DNA of 64,000 nucleotides from Burhinus oedicnemus (taxonomy: Eukaryota > Chordata > Aves > Charadriiformes > Burhinidae): contig VFFE01007078.1 of NCBI GenBank assembly GCA_008921705.1, positions 505,714 through 569,713 on the forward strand, given 5' to 3'. The notes under the pieces are model-generated. The model saw nothing but the letters and a program-made list of their open reading frames with translations. It had not been told where the DNA came from and did not search any database. Shown here in pieces: positions 36,862-49,096 of the stretch. Both the position numbers and the translations under genes were made by a program. Positions within the stretch are counted from its first letter, which is position 1; each line of letters begins with the position of its first letter.

Positions 36862-37566
36862 TCTTTCAACAAATTATGTGTGTAGGATTAGAAACTAGCT
36901 TTGCTACTTGAGGAAACATAAATTTAATATACAGAAAACCAATTAGTAGAAAATGAACAGAGAAGAGGAAAGAGTACTGCTTTGGACAAATAACCTTTTT
37001 TCAATTACAAAGACAACTGTGTATTTGGCTTTCAGGTTGGTAACCTTATTTTCAGTGTATCAGTTTAAACATTTGAATATAGTAAGTTAGAACTAATGTA
37101 AAACAATTAAAAGAATAATTTGATTTATAAATGTTACTTTGAATCAAGTCAGAACAGATAATTTAATTACTGAAGGAAAAAATAGCAATAATGCTTGCAA
37201 GACTCCATGTATTGTTTCATATGTACTAGTCCTCATGCTGTACATTTTCTACTAATGATCTTGCAGTGCTGATAGCAAATAGCTGTCAAAATACCTATAA
37301 GTAGTCCTTGCAAGAATAAGTGTTCTTCCTTTAGTTTATCGATGTTTTGTTTGAGTGAAAACAAGAAACGTATTTGTTTTCTTTTGTTGTGTGTATAAGA
37401 GAAATGTCGTATACTCACTGTATATTTTTGTGCTTCTTTTTTAAACTGCAGATCATTTTATTTAAAACTTACAAATTTGAACTGTATTTTTAACACTTGA
37501 ACTGTTTGTTTTTGTAGTTTTAAAACATGCTCCCCATGTACCAGCCTGATTTGTGGTTTGCTAAGT
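36862..37566 (+). repeat. 705-bp repeat, right copy (likely false duplication)
   Basis: Second copy of 36137-36841, continuing without a break into unique sequence after CTAAGT. The minus-strand 61-codon ORF in it (37233-37418) simply repeats the one at 36508-36693. Confidence 0.93.
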
Positions 37567-37753
37567 GTTTTATATGTAGGTGTATATACCAAGACTTGTA
37601 ATTTCAAACCATGGTTTTCTTGCGTGAAATAGATTTTTGCCTTTTAGCTAGTCTTCTTTTGAATTCATACTTCCATTATCACAGTTTAAGTCTTTGTGGC
37701 TCCTGCCTTCCTGCAGGTTCCTAACGTCCAAAGGACTGGTTTGGTTCTGTGAG

Positions 37754-37814
37754 CCAGCACACTCAAGGTCTAGAGTGTGCTGGGTTACATGAAGCTCATG
37801 AAGACAAGCTTCAT
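37754..37814 (+). other. Two adjacent hairpins
   Basis: CCAGCACACTC (37754-37764) pairs exactly with GAGTGTGCTGG (37773-37783) over an 8-nt loop. Directly after, ATGAAGCT (37789-37796) pairs with AGCTTCAT (37807-37814). The first stem is GC-rich for this intron. No RNA family recognised. Confidence 0.6.
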
Positions 37815-39493
37815 ACGATCATAATACTTGATTGCAAAGAGATCCCTGTATGCTTTTGCATAGAAATATGGCTTTTTTTTTTTTTTCCATTTAAGATGAG
37901 CCCTTACATTTAGCTTCTGAACCTTTGTTGGTGCTGTGTCTCACTTCTTGAAATGTTGCTTTCAAACTAACGGTTAAGTAATAATACATGAATATTTACT
38001 GAACCTATTATTCTAATTTTTTTAATATTGCAATGTCCTTAAAATCTCAGTTGCTACTTCTGCATTGGGTAGATTATAACACTTAAAGAACGGAATTTAG
38101 TAACTGAGTAAACATCTGATTAAGTATCCTCTTGCCAAGGGTATTGTCCCAATAGAGGACATATCAAAATAGAAATGGTTCTTTGCTTCAACTGAAGATG
38201 TGAATTCAGTGATTCTCTAAGTGTGTAGAAATTGAATCAGGTAGCTTTCCACTGAGTGCTGACTTGACTGCACGATATCCTTTGCTTTCCTTTAAAACAT
38301 TGGATACCTCATATGGAAAGAATACACAGCACTTTTCTGAGATTAGAAGAGAGTGACTTTGCCATGACTCCTCAACTCCATAGGAGGAACAATACAGAAA
38401 TCTAAAATAAGTTTTCTATCTAGGAGAAAATGTTGAGAGAATCATCATTCATCATTTTTAGGCCGTGCAACTGAAGTCTGTGAGCTGTTTCTCTAGCCAT
38501 AGCTGGTTTCATGCCCAAATGTTAGTTCAATAAAGTAAATGTGTCCCTCTCACCTATCGGTGACTAAGCTAAAGTGTAGATTATTTTGTGCATGTAGTAA
38601 TTTTCAAAGTTTGTAAATATTATGTTTATGTATCTTAAAAGATAGCTGTTTGCATACACGTATATACACATGTACACATATGACAACAGCAAAGACAGCA
38701 TTTAGGATATATATGAAGTTGGCTTCTGGAATGTATCTTGTAATTCTGCAAGTTCTATTCACCAGAGACTTTATCTTTCTCCCGTTTCTGTCAGTGGAAG
38801 TCCTGCCTTTGCACTAACAGTGCAGATGTCTTCCATTAATTTTTTTTTTTCCTGCCAGTATAGCTGCTTTTTTATCAGTGTCTGGTCTGTTTGCCTGTTG
38901 CTGAAGATAATGAAGAGTTTAAGAGTCTGCATGATAACTATTTTCTGATTAAAAGGTATAGAAGGTAAAGATTTTGTTGCAAATGAAAGAAAACAGAATA
39001 TAGCTTGTGTCTTATGTTTATAATGTTGTTGGTTTTTAAAAGTTTATCAAGTAAAGAGTTGTTTGGGTCTGTGTGTGGATGTGTATATACGTGAAGTAAT
39101 TTGAAGCCGTTCAAATTAGAGTTTGAATTTTAATATTTGTGTTTTTAAAGATTTCACATTATGCCATTGATGTGTAACCTGTGTTATGTATTTTCTTACT
39201 GTAAAGAGTTGATCTGCCATTTTGGGCCAGCAGGACCTGTCTATTCAGAGACAAGTACCCTTTTAAAGCTGCTTTTTAGACCAGATGATGGAGATACTGA
39301 ACTCCTCTTGGAAATGGATAAGAGAGGAGGAGCATGAGAGGAATAAGGCTTTTTTAAGGAAGCCCTCCCCCCAAGTTTGGCAGGAAGAAGCAAGGGAAAA
39401 GGCTGCAAGGCTTTTCATCATGCTTAGGTCAAGGAAGCAGTGCTGTCCTGTATTACCTTTCGGAGTTTGTGGTTGAGTGGTAAGCTGGCCCTG

Positions 39494-39513
39494 AGGTTCC
39501 CCAAGGGGAACCT
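39494..39513 (+). other. 9-bp inverted repeat
   Basis: AGGTTCCCC, AA, GGGGAACCT. It sits in a locally GC-richer patch (about 39210-39600) that I cannot assign to a gene or repeat family. It could be a dimeric protein-binding site. Confidence 0.55.
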
Positions 39514-41229
39514 TTCTGGGGTAGGGACAGAGGTCACCAGACCAAAGCATTTCCATGAAGATTCCAGTACTGGATCCTCTGCTTCCTCTTTTTCACTTGT
39601 TTTCTACTGTCTCTGTGGCACAAAGTGTTCATATATCTGCAAGTATCTAAGATACAGTTCTGGTGTTTAAGATTTCTTAACTTTTGTGGAAGTATTTTCC
39701 TGTGGGAAAGAGGGGGTAGCTGCTACTTGATTGGGCTGAGGAGAGAGATGAATGATTTGATGAGACAGCTGTTTGGAAAAAAAACACACTTACTTTGCTA
39801 GTAATTTTCAGGAAGCATGATGCTACGTAATTTTCCTTTAAGGTTATTGACATATTCAATAGAGCTATTTCTGCCTCCTCAAGAAAAGACCTGTGTGCTT
39901 GCCGTAATCAATCATATTTACAACAGAGAATGAGTTCAAAATTCACTGTTTATTGTCCTATGCTAATTACATTCACAGTATGTTACCTAGTTTGTGTACA
40001 TGCATTAACACAGTATGTGTTTTGCTATTGTGCTCCAGTGAAACTGTGAGATACTCTTCACTCACAAATGAGCATTCAGGAGGGACAGAAACAATGAATG
40101 AAACTTCCTGCATCTTTCAGATCTGGAGAAGGACCTGTGTTCATACTTTTCCCAACTTCACTACTATTCCAATGAATATCCTAGACCGTCACATTAATAA
40201 AACTGCTACCAGTAGTTCTAGTCTAACGTGGAGAATCACATTCATGGTTTAAAGGAATTAATTCACAAGTTACATGCATATGTCCAATGTACATTTTATT
40301 GCCATGATGGCAAAAGTGATTGTAACAGTTAAGGTACTGACAGGGTTTGAAAAAATGTATTTTAAAATAGGAAGTGTAACAATTCCTGTTCAACTAATTA
40401 AATAGACAATAGCAGAAGAAATATGGAATGCTTGACAGAGGATGATGAAAAAGAATCTTAGGGAAGGAAGTAGTTTCATTTTAGGCTTGGGCAGTTTTGT
40501 GTCCTGATTCAGCAAAGCACTTCAGGACATCCTAAAATTTAAGTATGTGTTTGACTTGCATTGAAATCAGAAGTACAGATACATGTGTTTTTGTACTTTA
40601 TGGGGTTTAGTAGCTCATAGAAACTATCCTTTATCAGATAAGTTTGTCAAAGTCATACTGTCATAGGGAGCTGTGACTTAGAAAGCAGAGAAGAAAGCAA
40701 AACTTCTAGCTAATGCCTTTGGGGCAGTGGACTAAATAATATTTCTCAGTACTAAAGCTTTGATATCCCATGTCTTCAAGTAGAATTAGTAGAAAATGAT
40801 GACTCTCTGATGTTTCAGAATTGGAATACATTTATTAAAGGAGAAAAGCTTTGGAAATATAAATCCTTAAGTTATATATTAAAAAATTTGAAGTTAAGGA
40901 TTGCTTTCATTAATGCTTACTTAATTTGATTTTTGGATGATGTAATATAGGTACTTAAATTCTATATTATTCTTGATTTTCAAAGTGAGTAGGTTTCAAT
41001 TTTCAACACTTTTAGTGGACTTAACTGTTATATTGAGTTATTTTCATATACTATTTTGCCTTGTGGGTTTTAGCATTGTATTTGATATAAATTTGACAGA
41101 CATGCTTGTGCTGTAGTATGGTTAAAAGGAAAAGAAAGGGATCCATTTGTATTGTGTTCAAATCAGGAAGGGAACTCAAATTACTCTTATATGTATAGCC
41201 ATATGGATTAATTCTATAACACTGGGGTT

Positions 41230-41255
41230 TTTTATGGCATTCTAAAGCCATAAAA
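41230..41255 (+). other. 9-bp hairpin
   Basis: TTTTATGGC and GCCATAAAA around an 8-nt loop; probably chance in AT-rich DNA. Confidence 0.5.
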
Positions 41256-44200
41256 GAAGCTTTGTCCTCTAAGTTTGCCATGTTATTTCATAACTGGAAA
41301 GTTCAATTCTCAGAGAAGTATGAGCTTTAAATAGCCATTGAGATTAAATTAATACAGTCTTAATTTTCAAATAGGTAACCTAATTGAAGTACCATACAGA
41401 TAGAAATAAAAATAATTTCACGCTTGGCATAATTATTAAGATTTCTAGTCACAGCACACCTTTTCTGACACTGTCACCTGCACACTAAGGGGGACTACAG
41501 AATATTTCAGATTTTGCATCCAGATCCTCTGGGTTTTCTACTGGAAAAGACTGCAGTGGATGTTTTATGTATACAGCACCTAGAGCATTCAGTTCTTCCT
41601 CATTTCCATTTTTTTGTCATGTCACTATCTAAGAGAAGAGAAATAAGTCAGTGGGAGATGGTTGGGTTTTACATGACAAGTACTTCATAGCAAGCACTTC
41701 ATCTTAAAGTTCTGTGGTGTGAAATGTCTGAGTTACCTGAAACTCAGCATGAAGGTTAAAGCTAGCGCAGTGCAGAGTAGTGTAGTTCATTTTTAGTGGT
41801 TTAATTTAACAGGTAAACAGTTTGCCAACTTGTACTTCTCCATTTCTTTCAGAATGTCTCACTGAATAAATATGTTCATGTGGTATTCAAGTATAACGTT
41901 TCATGAAAATAGTGAATTGAGTCTTCTTCTTTTCAAGTTACAAAAATTAGCTATTAATTGCTGTTGAAGTTTAGGAAGGAGGAACATAGACTATTTAGGG
42001 TCTACAAAACAAAATTTTGCCTGTCACGAAGTGGTTTTATTTTTGCTGTTTTGTAATCTGGTAGTTAAGACAAGCGATTTATTCTAACAAATTATTGAAG
42101 ATAGAGCCCATACAAACAGTTCAGATGGCGTTGCTTTACGTCATGATGTTATGGGCAGGAAAAAAGAAAGTAGTGTAATTTACATGCTGCTTGGCACCTG
42201 CTAGATAAAAATATTGCAGTTTTATAACAACTCATGCCCCATTTAGGTATTCTAGTAGCCTCCTGGTATAAAATGAAAATATAAAACTAACTTTCTAAAT
42301 TTATTTCTCATTGTGATAGTGATGCTAAATTACCAAGTTACTTGGATTAATAAATTTCCTTTTACAGAGACCTCAGCAGGGACACCTGATTACAGAAATA
42401 AAACTAAATCCTTCTTTCTATGAATTTGAATTTTTACCCCTGTTTTTCTGTCTTTCTGTATCTATCAATATGCTTGAATTCTACACCCCCACCCCCAAGT
42501 ATTGTTTTATAAATACCAGCGAATTCTAATCTTCCTTGCTCTACAGCTTTTTGGGCAATTGCTAGTACTAGATATATTCAGTGTTAATTTTTTAAAAAAT
42601 GGAGAAGACTAAATATTGAATACTTCAGATGGTGTGAAATGCTGGAGACGCTTCTTGCATGAAAAATCTGCTTTTCCTCATTGTACCATGTAAAGTATCT
42701 TTACATGAAGGCACTATGAATAACGGGCACTTGATATCAATATTCCTCATTCATTTACTTTTTGTTGTAGGAGAACAGAATCGTCCTATCAGAGTGTATC
42801 TAAATGAAATTTCTATTAAAAGAGCATCTAGTCTTTTGAGTGTGAGTTAAGTTCAAAGACCATCTTGTATCCCACTACTGTTTGGCAGTTGGGGTGCTAA
42901 ACTGCTGTATTAATGAATTTTTTTTTCCCAGAAATTGTTCTTTTACTTGCTAGAGTTAAAACATTTCAAACCAACATATTCAGATACTGTTAGCCCACAG
43001 GTGTGGACAGTAGCTAGCAGCTTTCTTGCAGATCTCCTTTAGATGTTTTAGATGTTGCTGGTTACCAGCAGACTGAGCAAGACTGCTGTAATCTCAGCCA
43101 GATCTGTCAGGGGAGAGTTTAGCCAAGAAGGTGGTACCTGTGCCGTTGTGTGGCTCCCTGTGACCATCCTCTTTCAGCAGTTCTGTGACAGTCTGCACCC
43201 ATCCATATTACCTTCGTATCCCCCCTCCTGACTTGCTGGAACCATCCAACAAGAGAGAAGTGGCATAAGTTCTGCTTGAAGATTTATACTGGGAAGGGAA
43301 AATATTTACTGAAATGTGGTAGAGAAACAATTGTTACTGAACTTTGTGGGGAACTTTGAAAGCAATTTCTTTCACTTGCTGAGAGGATAGAAGAGAAATT
43401 GTAGTTTTTTGTTAACCTTTTTGTGGGTTTGTCACTTTGTTGTAATTTTTCTTTAATTTATTATTTTATTTTTAAGGGAAGGCATCGCTGTAAGCTTGTA
43501 TAGATAAGCATGTACACTGTAAGCACTGTATGTACCATGTTTCTAAAGGGCTTTGGGGTTGTTTTTTTGTTGTTAAAACAAATTTAGAGTCTGGCTTTAT
43601 TGGTCTTCAGGGCATTTTCAAACGCGATAAAAAAAGAAATTAAGAAAGAAAACTGCAGTGTTGGGGGGAAGCACTGAACTGAGACACATTTTAACTAATA
43701 TTGTTGATAGTTATTGCTGTAATATAGGATAGTGAAAAAAATGGACAATTTCATGAACTGTTGTCATAGTTTCCAGAATCTGCTGAATAAAAATAAAGAG
43801 TAGAATGATAGTACTTGGTCTGAGGAGAAAACAGAAATAGAATTTCCCTGTTCAATAGCTGAGCAAAAGATAAGCCCTAGGGATCTTGCTATAGGCTGCA
43901 GTTTTCTATTGATGCAGTCTAATAAACAGTTGATTCCTGACCAGTTGACAAATTGACACACAGTTGGCATTTATGTCTTTAAATAACAAGATATTTAGAT
44001 GACACTGGATTTTGTTAGCATAACATTACCAATTGAGTTATTTTTCTAACAGTGGCATAAAACACAACACTAAAAAGAGATCAGTTTTAGTTTCATTCTC
44101 AAGCTTTCTTTTTTTCTGTTGATACATTTATTCATTTTTAACACTTTTTCACAAAGAGGGTTTTGAGAAAGTTTAGTCTTTTGAATGGATGATACTGCTA

Positions 44201-45914
44201 GCTTGAAAACGCCAGGTATCTTAAGAAACATACTTGGTTCCGGGATTCTGTAAATGCTTGAGCCAATTTAGAGAGGTACAAGACATAGTTTGACTGAGAT
44301 TTATTACACAGGGGAAGAATTATCAACATGGGATTGTCTGTTGTTTTGGTAGTGCCTGGGGACTTACACACTTTTATGTATCTGTTAACATACAGTCTGC
44401 TCTGGGCTTACTTAGAGGATACTATACAGTAACATTGTATTGTAAGAAAGCACAGATGAAACCTTAGTATGACTGTAACCCTTAGTAGCTATAGTGCTGT
44501 GATATATAAACTACCCTCTTACTCAAAATAAAAGGTAAAGACTTTTTTCAAAAATTAACATTTGAATAAAAGCCATATTTGTGGGGCATAGACTGAGCCT
44601 GCAGCTCTTCGGGTGACCTGAGAAGGCTGCCACAGCGGCTGAGCAACCATTTCCTTACTGAGCAGGTAGGCTGTGCTGAGCAGCTCTGCAGAGTACTGCG
44701 GGAGATGCCTCAAGTCTCAAAAAATTAGAAATGCTAATGAAAATGGTGCAATTGTCCACATAAATTCGTGCTAGACTGAGGGCATTGACAGGACCGTAGC
44801 TCACCCTTAGCATGTCTGGTGCTGGACGGTTTTGCAGGAATGCCTTTTTCAAATGACTTTATCTAAAAGCATTACTTACTTTCTGGTGTCGTCGAAATGA
44901 ACCCATAGTTGGAGATGGAAATGCATCAACTGTTTTAGTAGAGAAACAGAGTAATAATCCCAATTATGTAGTAACTCTTTGTTTAAAGAAAGACAGATTT
45001 CTAAACTGACGGTTCCTTGATGTCTTCTTTGAAACTCATCCTCTTAAATTCCTGTTTGTTCCACTGAACAGTAAATGTACAAAAAAAATCTCACAGTGGG
45101 ATGGGAAAAATAGCAATTTCTGGTATTGTATGCCCTTGTTTTGTTGTATAATGCTAGCCTGATTCTGCTATACAGAAATTGGCAATACAAGTAGGATGGA
45201 AATTTTCAGCTCATGTAGTTTCAATATTTTTGAGATTATTTTTGTATAATATGGCAATATTTGGTATTGGAAACTGTACCCTCCATAAAACTGTTTCATG
45301 ATGCAGTAGTTACTGAAGGACATGTTTTATTGTGACCTTTGCAAAGGTGTCAATTAGCCTGTAAAAATTAATACTTGCTATCTAACTGCTTTTTAATCAG
45401 AAAACAGTGAGAATGACTCAGCAATTGAATGTTTAATTAGCTGCCATTTCAGGTTCTGATTTCCAGCCTCGTTTTGAGGTTAACAATTTGGTGTCTCGTA
45501 AATAGACAAAAACTGACATGATAATTATGCTAAGACTGGTTGACCAAGATGGTGAAAAATATTAGGCTACACTACAATCACCTGAGTTTATTTGTGCATT
45601 TGCAGGCTCATCTTTGAATAGCGCTATCGTCAGCGTTACTTAGGATGGGATGCATTGCGTGGTATCAGAGGCTGATACAGCTCTCAATAAAATCCTAAAG
45701 CCATGTTTCCTTTTATTTTAATTGAGTTGGATTGAGCCATGAGCTGTTCTGTTGTTTGGTTTTGGTTTTGTTTTTCTCCCCAGCGCTAACAATAGGAGGT
45801 TAGTTAAATGATAAGTAATGGCTAAGAGCATCAGAAGCAGTGCATTTTATGTTCATTGCAACAGCACCAAACCCAGAATATAAAAGTGTTTTATCTGTCC
45901 CTAAATCATGGCAG

Positions 45915-45928
45915 GTAACCATGGCAAT
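45915..45928 (+). promoter_or_regulatory. X-box-like (RFX) site
   Basis: GTAACCATGGCAAT matches GTHNYYATRRNAAC at 13 of 14 positions (last C is T). Intronic; binding unproven. Confidence 0.35.
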
Positions 45929-47493
45929 CGTAACATTTCCAACAGCTCATGGAAAATATTTGAAACATCTTAAGTGAGCTGTCCCATTAATAATGAAGAA
46001 TATCAGTGTTTTGCCATCTGTTACATACTAACAGTGTATATGAAAGACCAGCAGTTATGTGAAACAATTTAAACTGCAAGTTGGAATGAACTTGGCTTGT
46101 CATGAAAAACTGCAGAACAGGGTAACATAAAATACGGTACGTCAGACTCTGCTTTTTAGTTTTATAGCTTTACATCATCTTCTAATATCTGTTGAGAGTC
46201 TATAAGATTTCCTTTATGTATTCTCATTTTTAGAGATTTGTAATTTGATATTAGCATTTTGGTGTGGGCAGAAACTTGGCAAATTCTCAGTCAAAAAGAA
46301 TTTCATAAAATATTTTGGGAGACATTAATTTCAGATTAAAAATATTTTCCCAGATGTGTTTTGATGCTTCTGCAATCTGAAGCAGTTTTGCTTGTTAACT
46401 GAAATTTTGTGGACTCAATCAAAAGCATATGCTCTTGAACTGTGGGCTAGGAAATAACTTTGACAGTAGTTTGTGCAGAAACAGTAGTACCTTTCTTTTT
46501 CAGAAAATATGCCTACAAATTGAAGGTGAATACTGGTATGTTAACTTTCAATTAGCAACATGTGTACAGTATAAGTTTATGCTGCATAAATTGGTGGTAA
46601 ATGCGGCCAAGATGCCCTACAGATGTATATCAAAATCTGTCCATATTTTTTACATAACTGAGTCCCTCTCTATCCCTTTCTTTTAACAGGGAAAGAGAGA
46701 TTCTTAATCAATTGGGAAGGGCAATGGATTATGGTTATAGGCAATGTATCCCTGCATGTCCTGGTTGCTTTTCTATGCACAGATGCTTTCATGGCTTGTT
46801 AATCAGGTGGTGGTGAATATGTGAGGCTTTCTCTTTGGTCAGATTGGAGCTGCTTTTCAAGTATAGTGAGGTAATTTCAGCATCATTACAAAGAGCGGTA
46901 GTAGCTGTCCATAAATAATCCCTCACACTGAGGATATATAGCTCCAAAGAGTTTATCTTTTGAATTGAAAAGAAATTGCAAATCTTGGAAGCAGAGTTCC
47001 TGCTGCCTTTGAATACACTTTTGCCCACTGTAGTGCCATGGGATCAGGGGTTAGGCTTATCATGAATACAGTAGGAGATGTTTTACAAGTAATAGTTAAG
47101 AGTTAAATTTCTTCAGGTTTGGTGGGATCACTCGATCTGCCACTGGACCCAGTTAGAAGAACTGAAAGGGCCAGTTAGCCTTGCCTTTTGGTTTTAAAGT
47201 TACTAAGATTGTTGCCAGTTTTCCAATTACCTTCATGGAAGGATTTGTAGAAACAGCATCTAGGGCCTGACACAGGAAAATGCTTAAAAATGTGTGCTCC
47301 CGAATTGGTTATGGAAGTATCTAGTATGTTTTGTATAAAAATGGAGAAAAACAATATAGAACAGTCTGTTGTTTCTGTAACAGTTTCAGATTGTATATAA
47401 TTTGTGTCCCATAAACAGTTACAGCTGTTGAAAGCATAGGAACCAAACATGTATAATGCTGGTTTTAGTGCCATTTTTGGTATGTGCTTCTGG

Positions 47494-47510
47494 AAAAAAA
47501 AAAAAAAAAA
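47494..47510 (+). repeat. Poly-A run (17)
   Basis: 17 A, 20 nt before the third gap. Confidence 0.9.
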
Positions 47511-47530
47511 TCAGTGCCACAATTATTCAA

Positions 47531-47550
47531 NNNNNNNNNNNNNNNNNNNN
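47531..47550. other. Assembly gap (20 N)
   Basis: Twenty N immediately before a 23-T run. No repeated flank like that at the second gap is visible. Confidence 0.97.
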
Positions 47551-47573
47551 TTTTTTTTTTTTTTTTTTTTTTT
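47551..47573 (+). repeat. Poly-T run (23)
   Basis: 23 T directly after the gap; true length unknown. Confidence 0.9.
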
Positions 47574-48956
47574 AATTCTATGAATTTAAATTACTACTTT
47601 GAGAAATGTCGTTCAGAATCTTCTCTCATTTTCTTTCGTCTCCTAAAAATATTGCTGTTCCTGGTAACTTCTAATGAGAGATAAGAACAGAACAAGATGT
47701 CAATAAAGGTTCTAGGAACTCTACAGCAGTGCTCCTGAATTCAAAGGAGCTTTGATTATGAGTTAGTCTGTTTTACCTAGGGAAGGAATAATCTTCAGAT
47801 TTGCATCCCATGCGTGGCAGCATGGCTTGAACCTTTTTAATACAATGAATTTATTCAGTGTTGTCAAATGTATTTATGGTGGTTTTTTGGTGGGTTGTCA
47901 TTTTTTTGGCAAGAAACAAGAATTTGTTTCAACGGCTTACACAGATAAATAATACAGGTTGGATAGACACATCTTACAGATAATAGTCTTCCTTTGAGAG
48001 CTGTAATTGTCTAATATGGTTTTGGCTTCATGCCTTAAGAACACACTCTGACATTTAAACCAGGTGATCAAAATGCCTGCATTTCTGAGATACAGCATAT
48101 TGCCTGCAGCACAAACCAGCCAGCACACGATTTCATTGTAAACCTATTATAGTCTTATGTTAGTGTGAAATGTGTAGACTTTATATTATAGTTCACTGTA
48201 ATTGCGATCCCTCACAGGAAAAAGTTTAAGCTAGGTGTAAGTTACAGGATCCAGGGCATTGTGCTGGTTGTTAGACTTTTAATTTGTACGTCCCTCAGCG
48301 GAATGTGGGGCCAATATAGTATAAAATCCTGAGATCTAAAATACTATAGGAACTTCAATAAAACGTTTTTATGAGAGCTGTGACATGATCTTTAAAAAAG
48401 CAATCTACTATCGGAAAACTCCATCACAAAATAATAATTTATTAACATAAAATTAAAAAGCTGAAGAAATATTAATCCATTCTGGAGTTTGTGTATCCAA
48501 CATCTGAAAAATATGAATTGTGAAGAAATTGTGGGAACAAGTCAGTATTTCCTTCTGCAAAGACTGGTAATTCTGGATCTCAAAAAGAATCGCATAAATT
48601 GTTATGCCACTGCATCGATGCCACTGTTACGCACGCCTTTCTAAGATTGTAGTATTTTATGGAGATCTACTATTAGGAAAAGAATTCTAGTCCATAGAAG
48701 AGACATTCTGCCAAGGAGAGAATGTGGCATCCTATCAATGGATGTTTTTGTGAAACAGGTTTTTATTAGGTTGCACGATTTTCCTTTATCTACAGATCAA
48801 GGGTTTTTTACATATTGCCAAGATATTTCTGTAGACATAATAAACATAGATCATCAAAAGATCAAATTTTATGTTTATTAGAACTGTTTAGTTACATTAG
48901 AGAATTGAAAAAATGTATTCTTTGCGCCATTCGTATTTTTTCCTTTCTATTTTTAG

Positions 48957-49096
48957 GATGCAAAGTTTGTAGAAGAGCGACGCAAGCAGCTACAAAATTA
49001 CCTAAGGAACGTAATGAACAAAATTATTCAAACTGTGCCAGAATTCACAGCCAATCCCAAAAAAGAGACTCTTATTCAGCTGATGCCCTTTTTTGT
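48957..49096 (+). CDS. SNX29: SNX29 exon: PX domain C-terminal helices
   Basis: This is a 140-nt exon with 46 complete codons plus 2 nt. It reads DAKFVEERRKQLQNYLRNVM, continues through a PEFTANPKKE segment and ends LIQLMPFFV with the Val codon split (GT plus next exon). The acceptor is TTTCTATTTTTAG, a good tract; the donor is GTAAGT at 49097. The DAKFVEERR stretch supplies the conserved arginine that completes the phosphoinositide pocket, and the following helices close the PX fold. The last exon of the family, a short polar tail starting after PFFV, was not found in the remaining 14.9 kb of the window, so it should lie further downstream. Confidence 0.95.

Larger units (their letters stand above)
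33639..48956 (+). other. SNX29 intron, about 15.3 kb as assembled
   Basis: Bounded by the weak donor GTACTT and TTTTTAG. The assembled length is probably inflated by about 0.7 kb because 36137-36841 and 36862-37566 are the same sequence on two sides of a gap. Other contents are two adjacent hairpins at 37754-37814, a GC-richer patch at about 39210-39600 with a 9-bp inverted repeat, a small hairpin at 41230-41255, an X-box-like site at 45915, and a gap at 47531-47550 next to A and T runs. No gene other than SNX29 was recognised. Confidence 0.88.

Noticed and set aside
36508..37418. Two identical 61-codon minus-strand ORFs as a duplicated gene pair
   Set aside because: They are one chance ORF present twice because of the apparent false assembly duplication.
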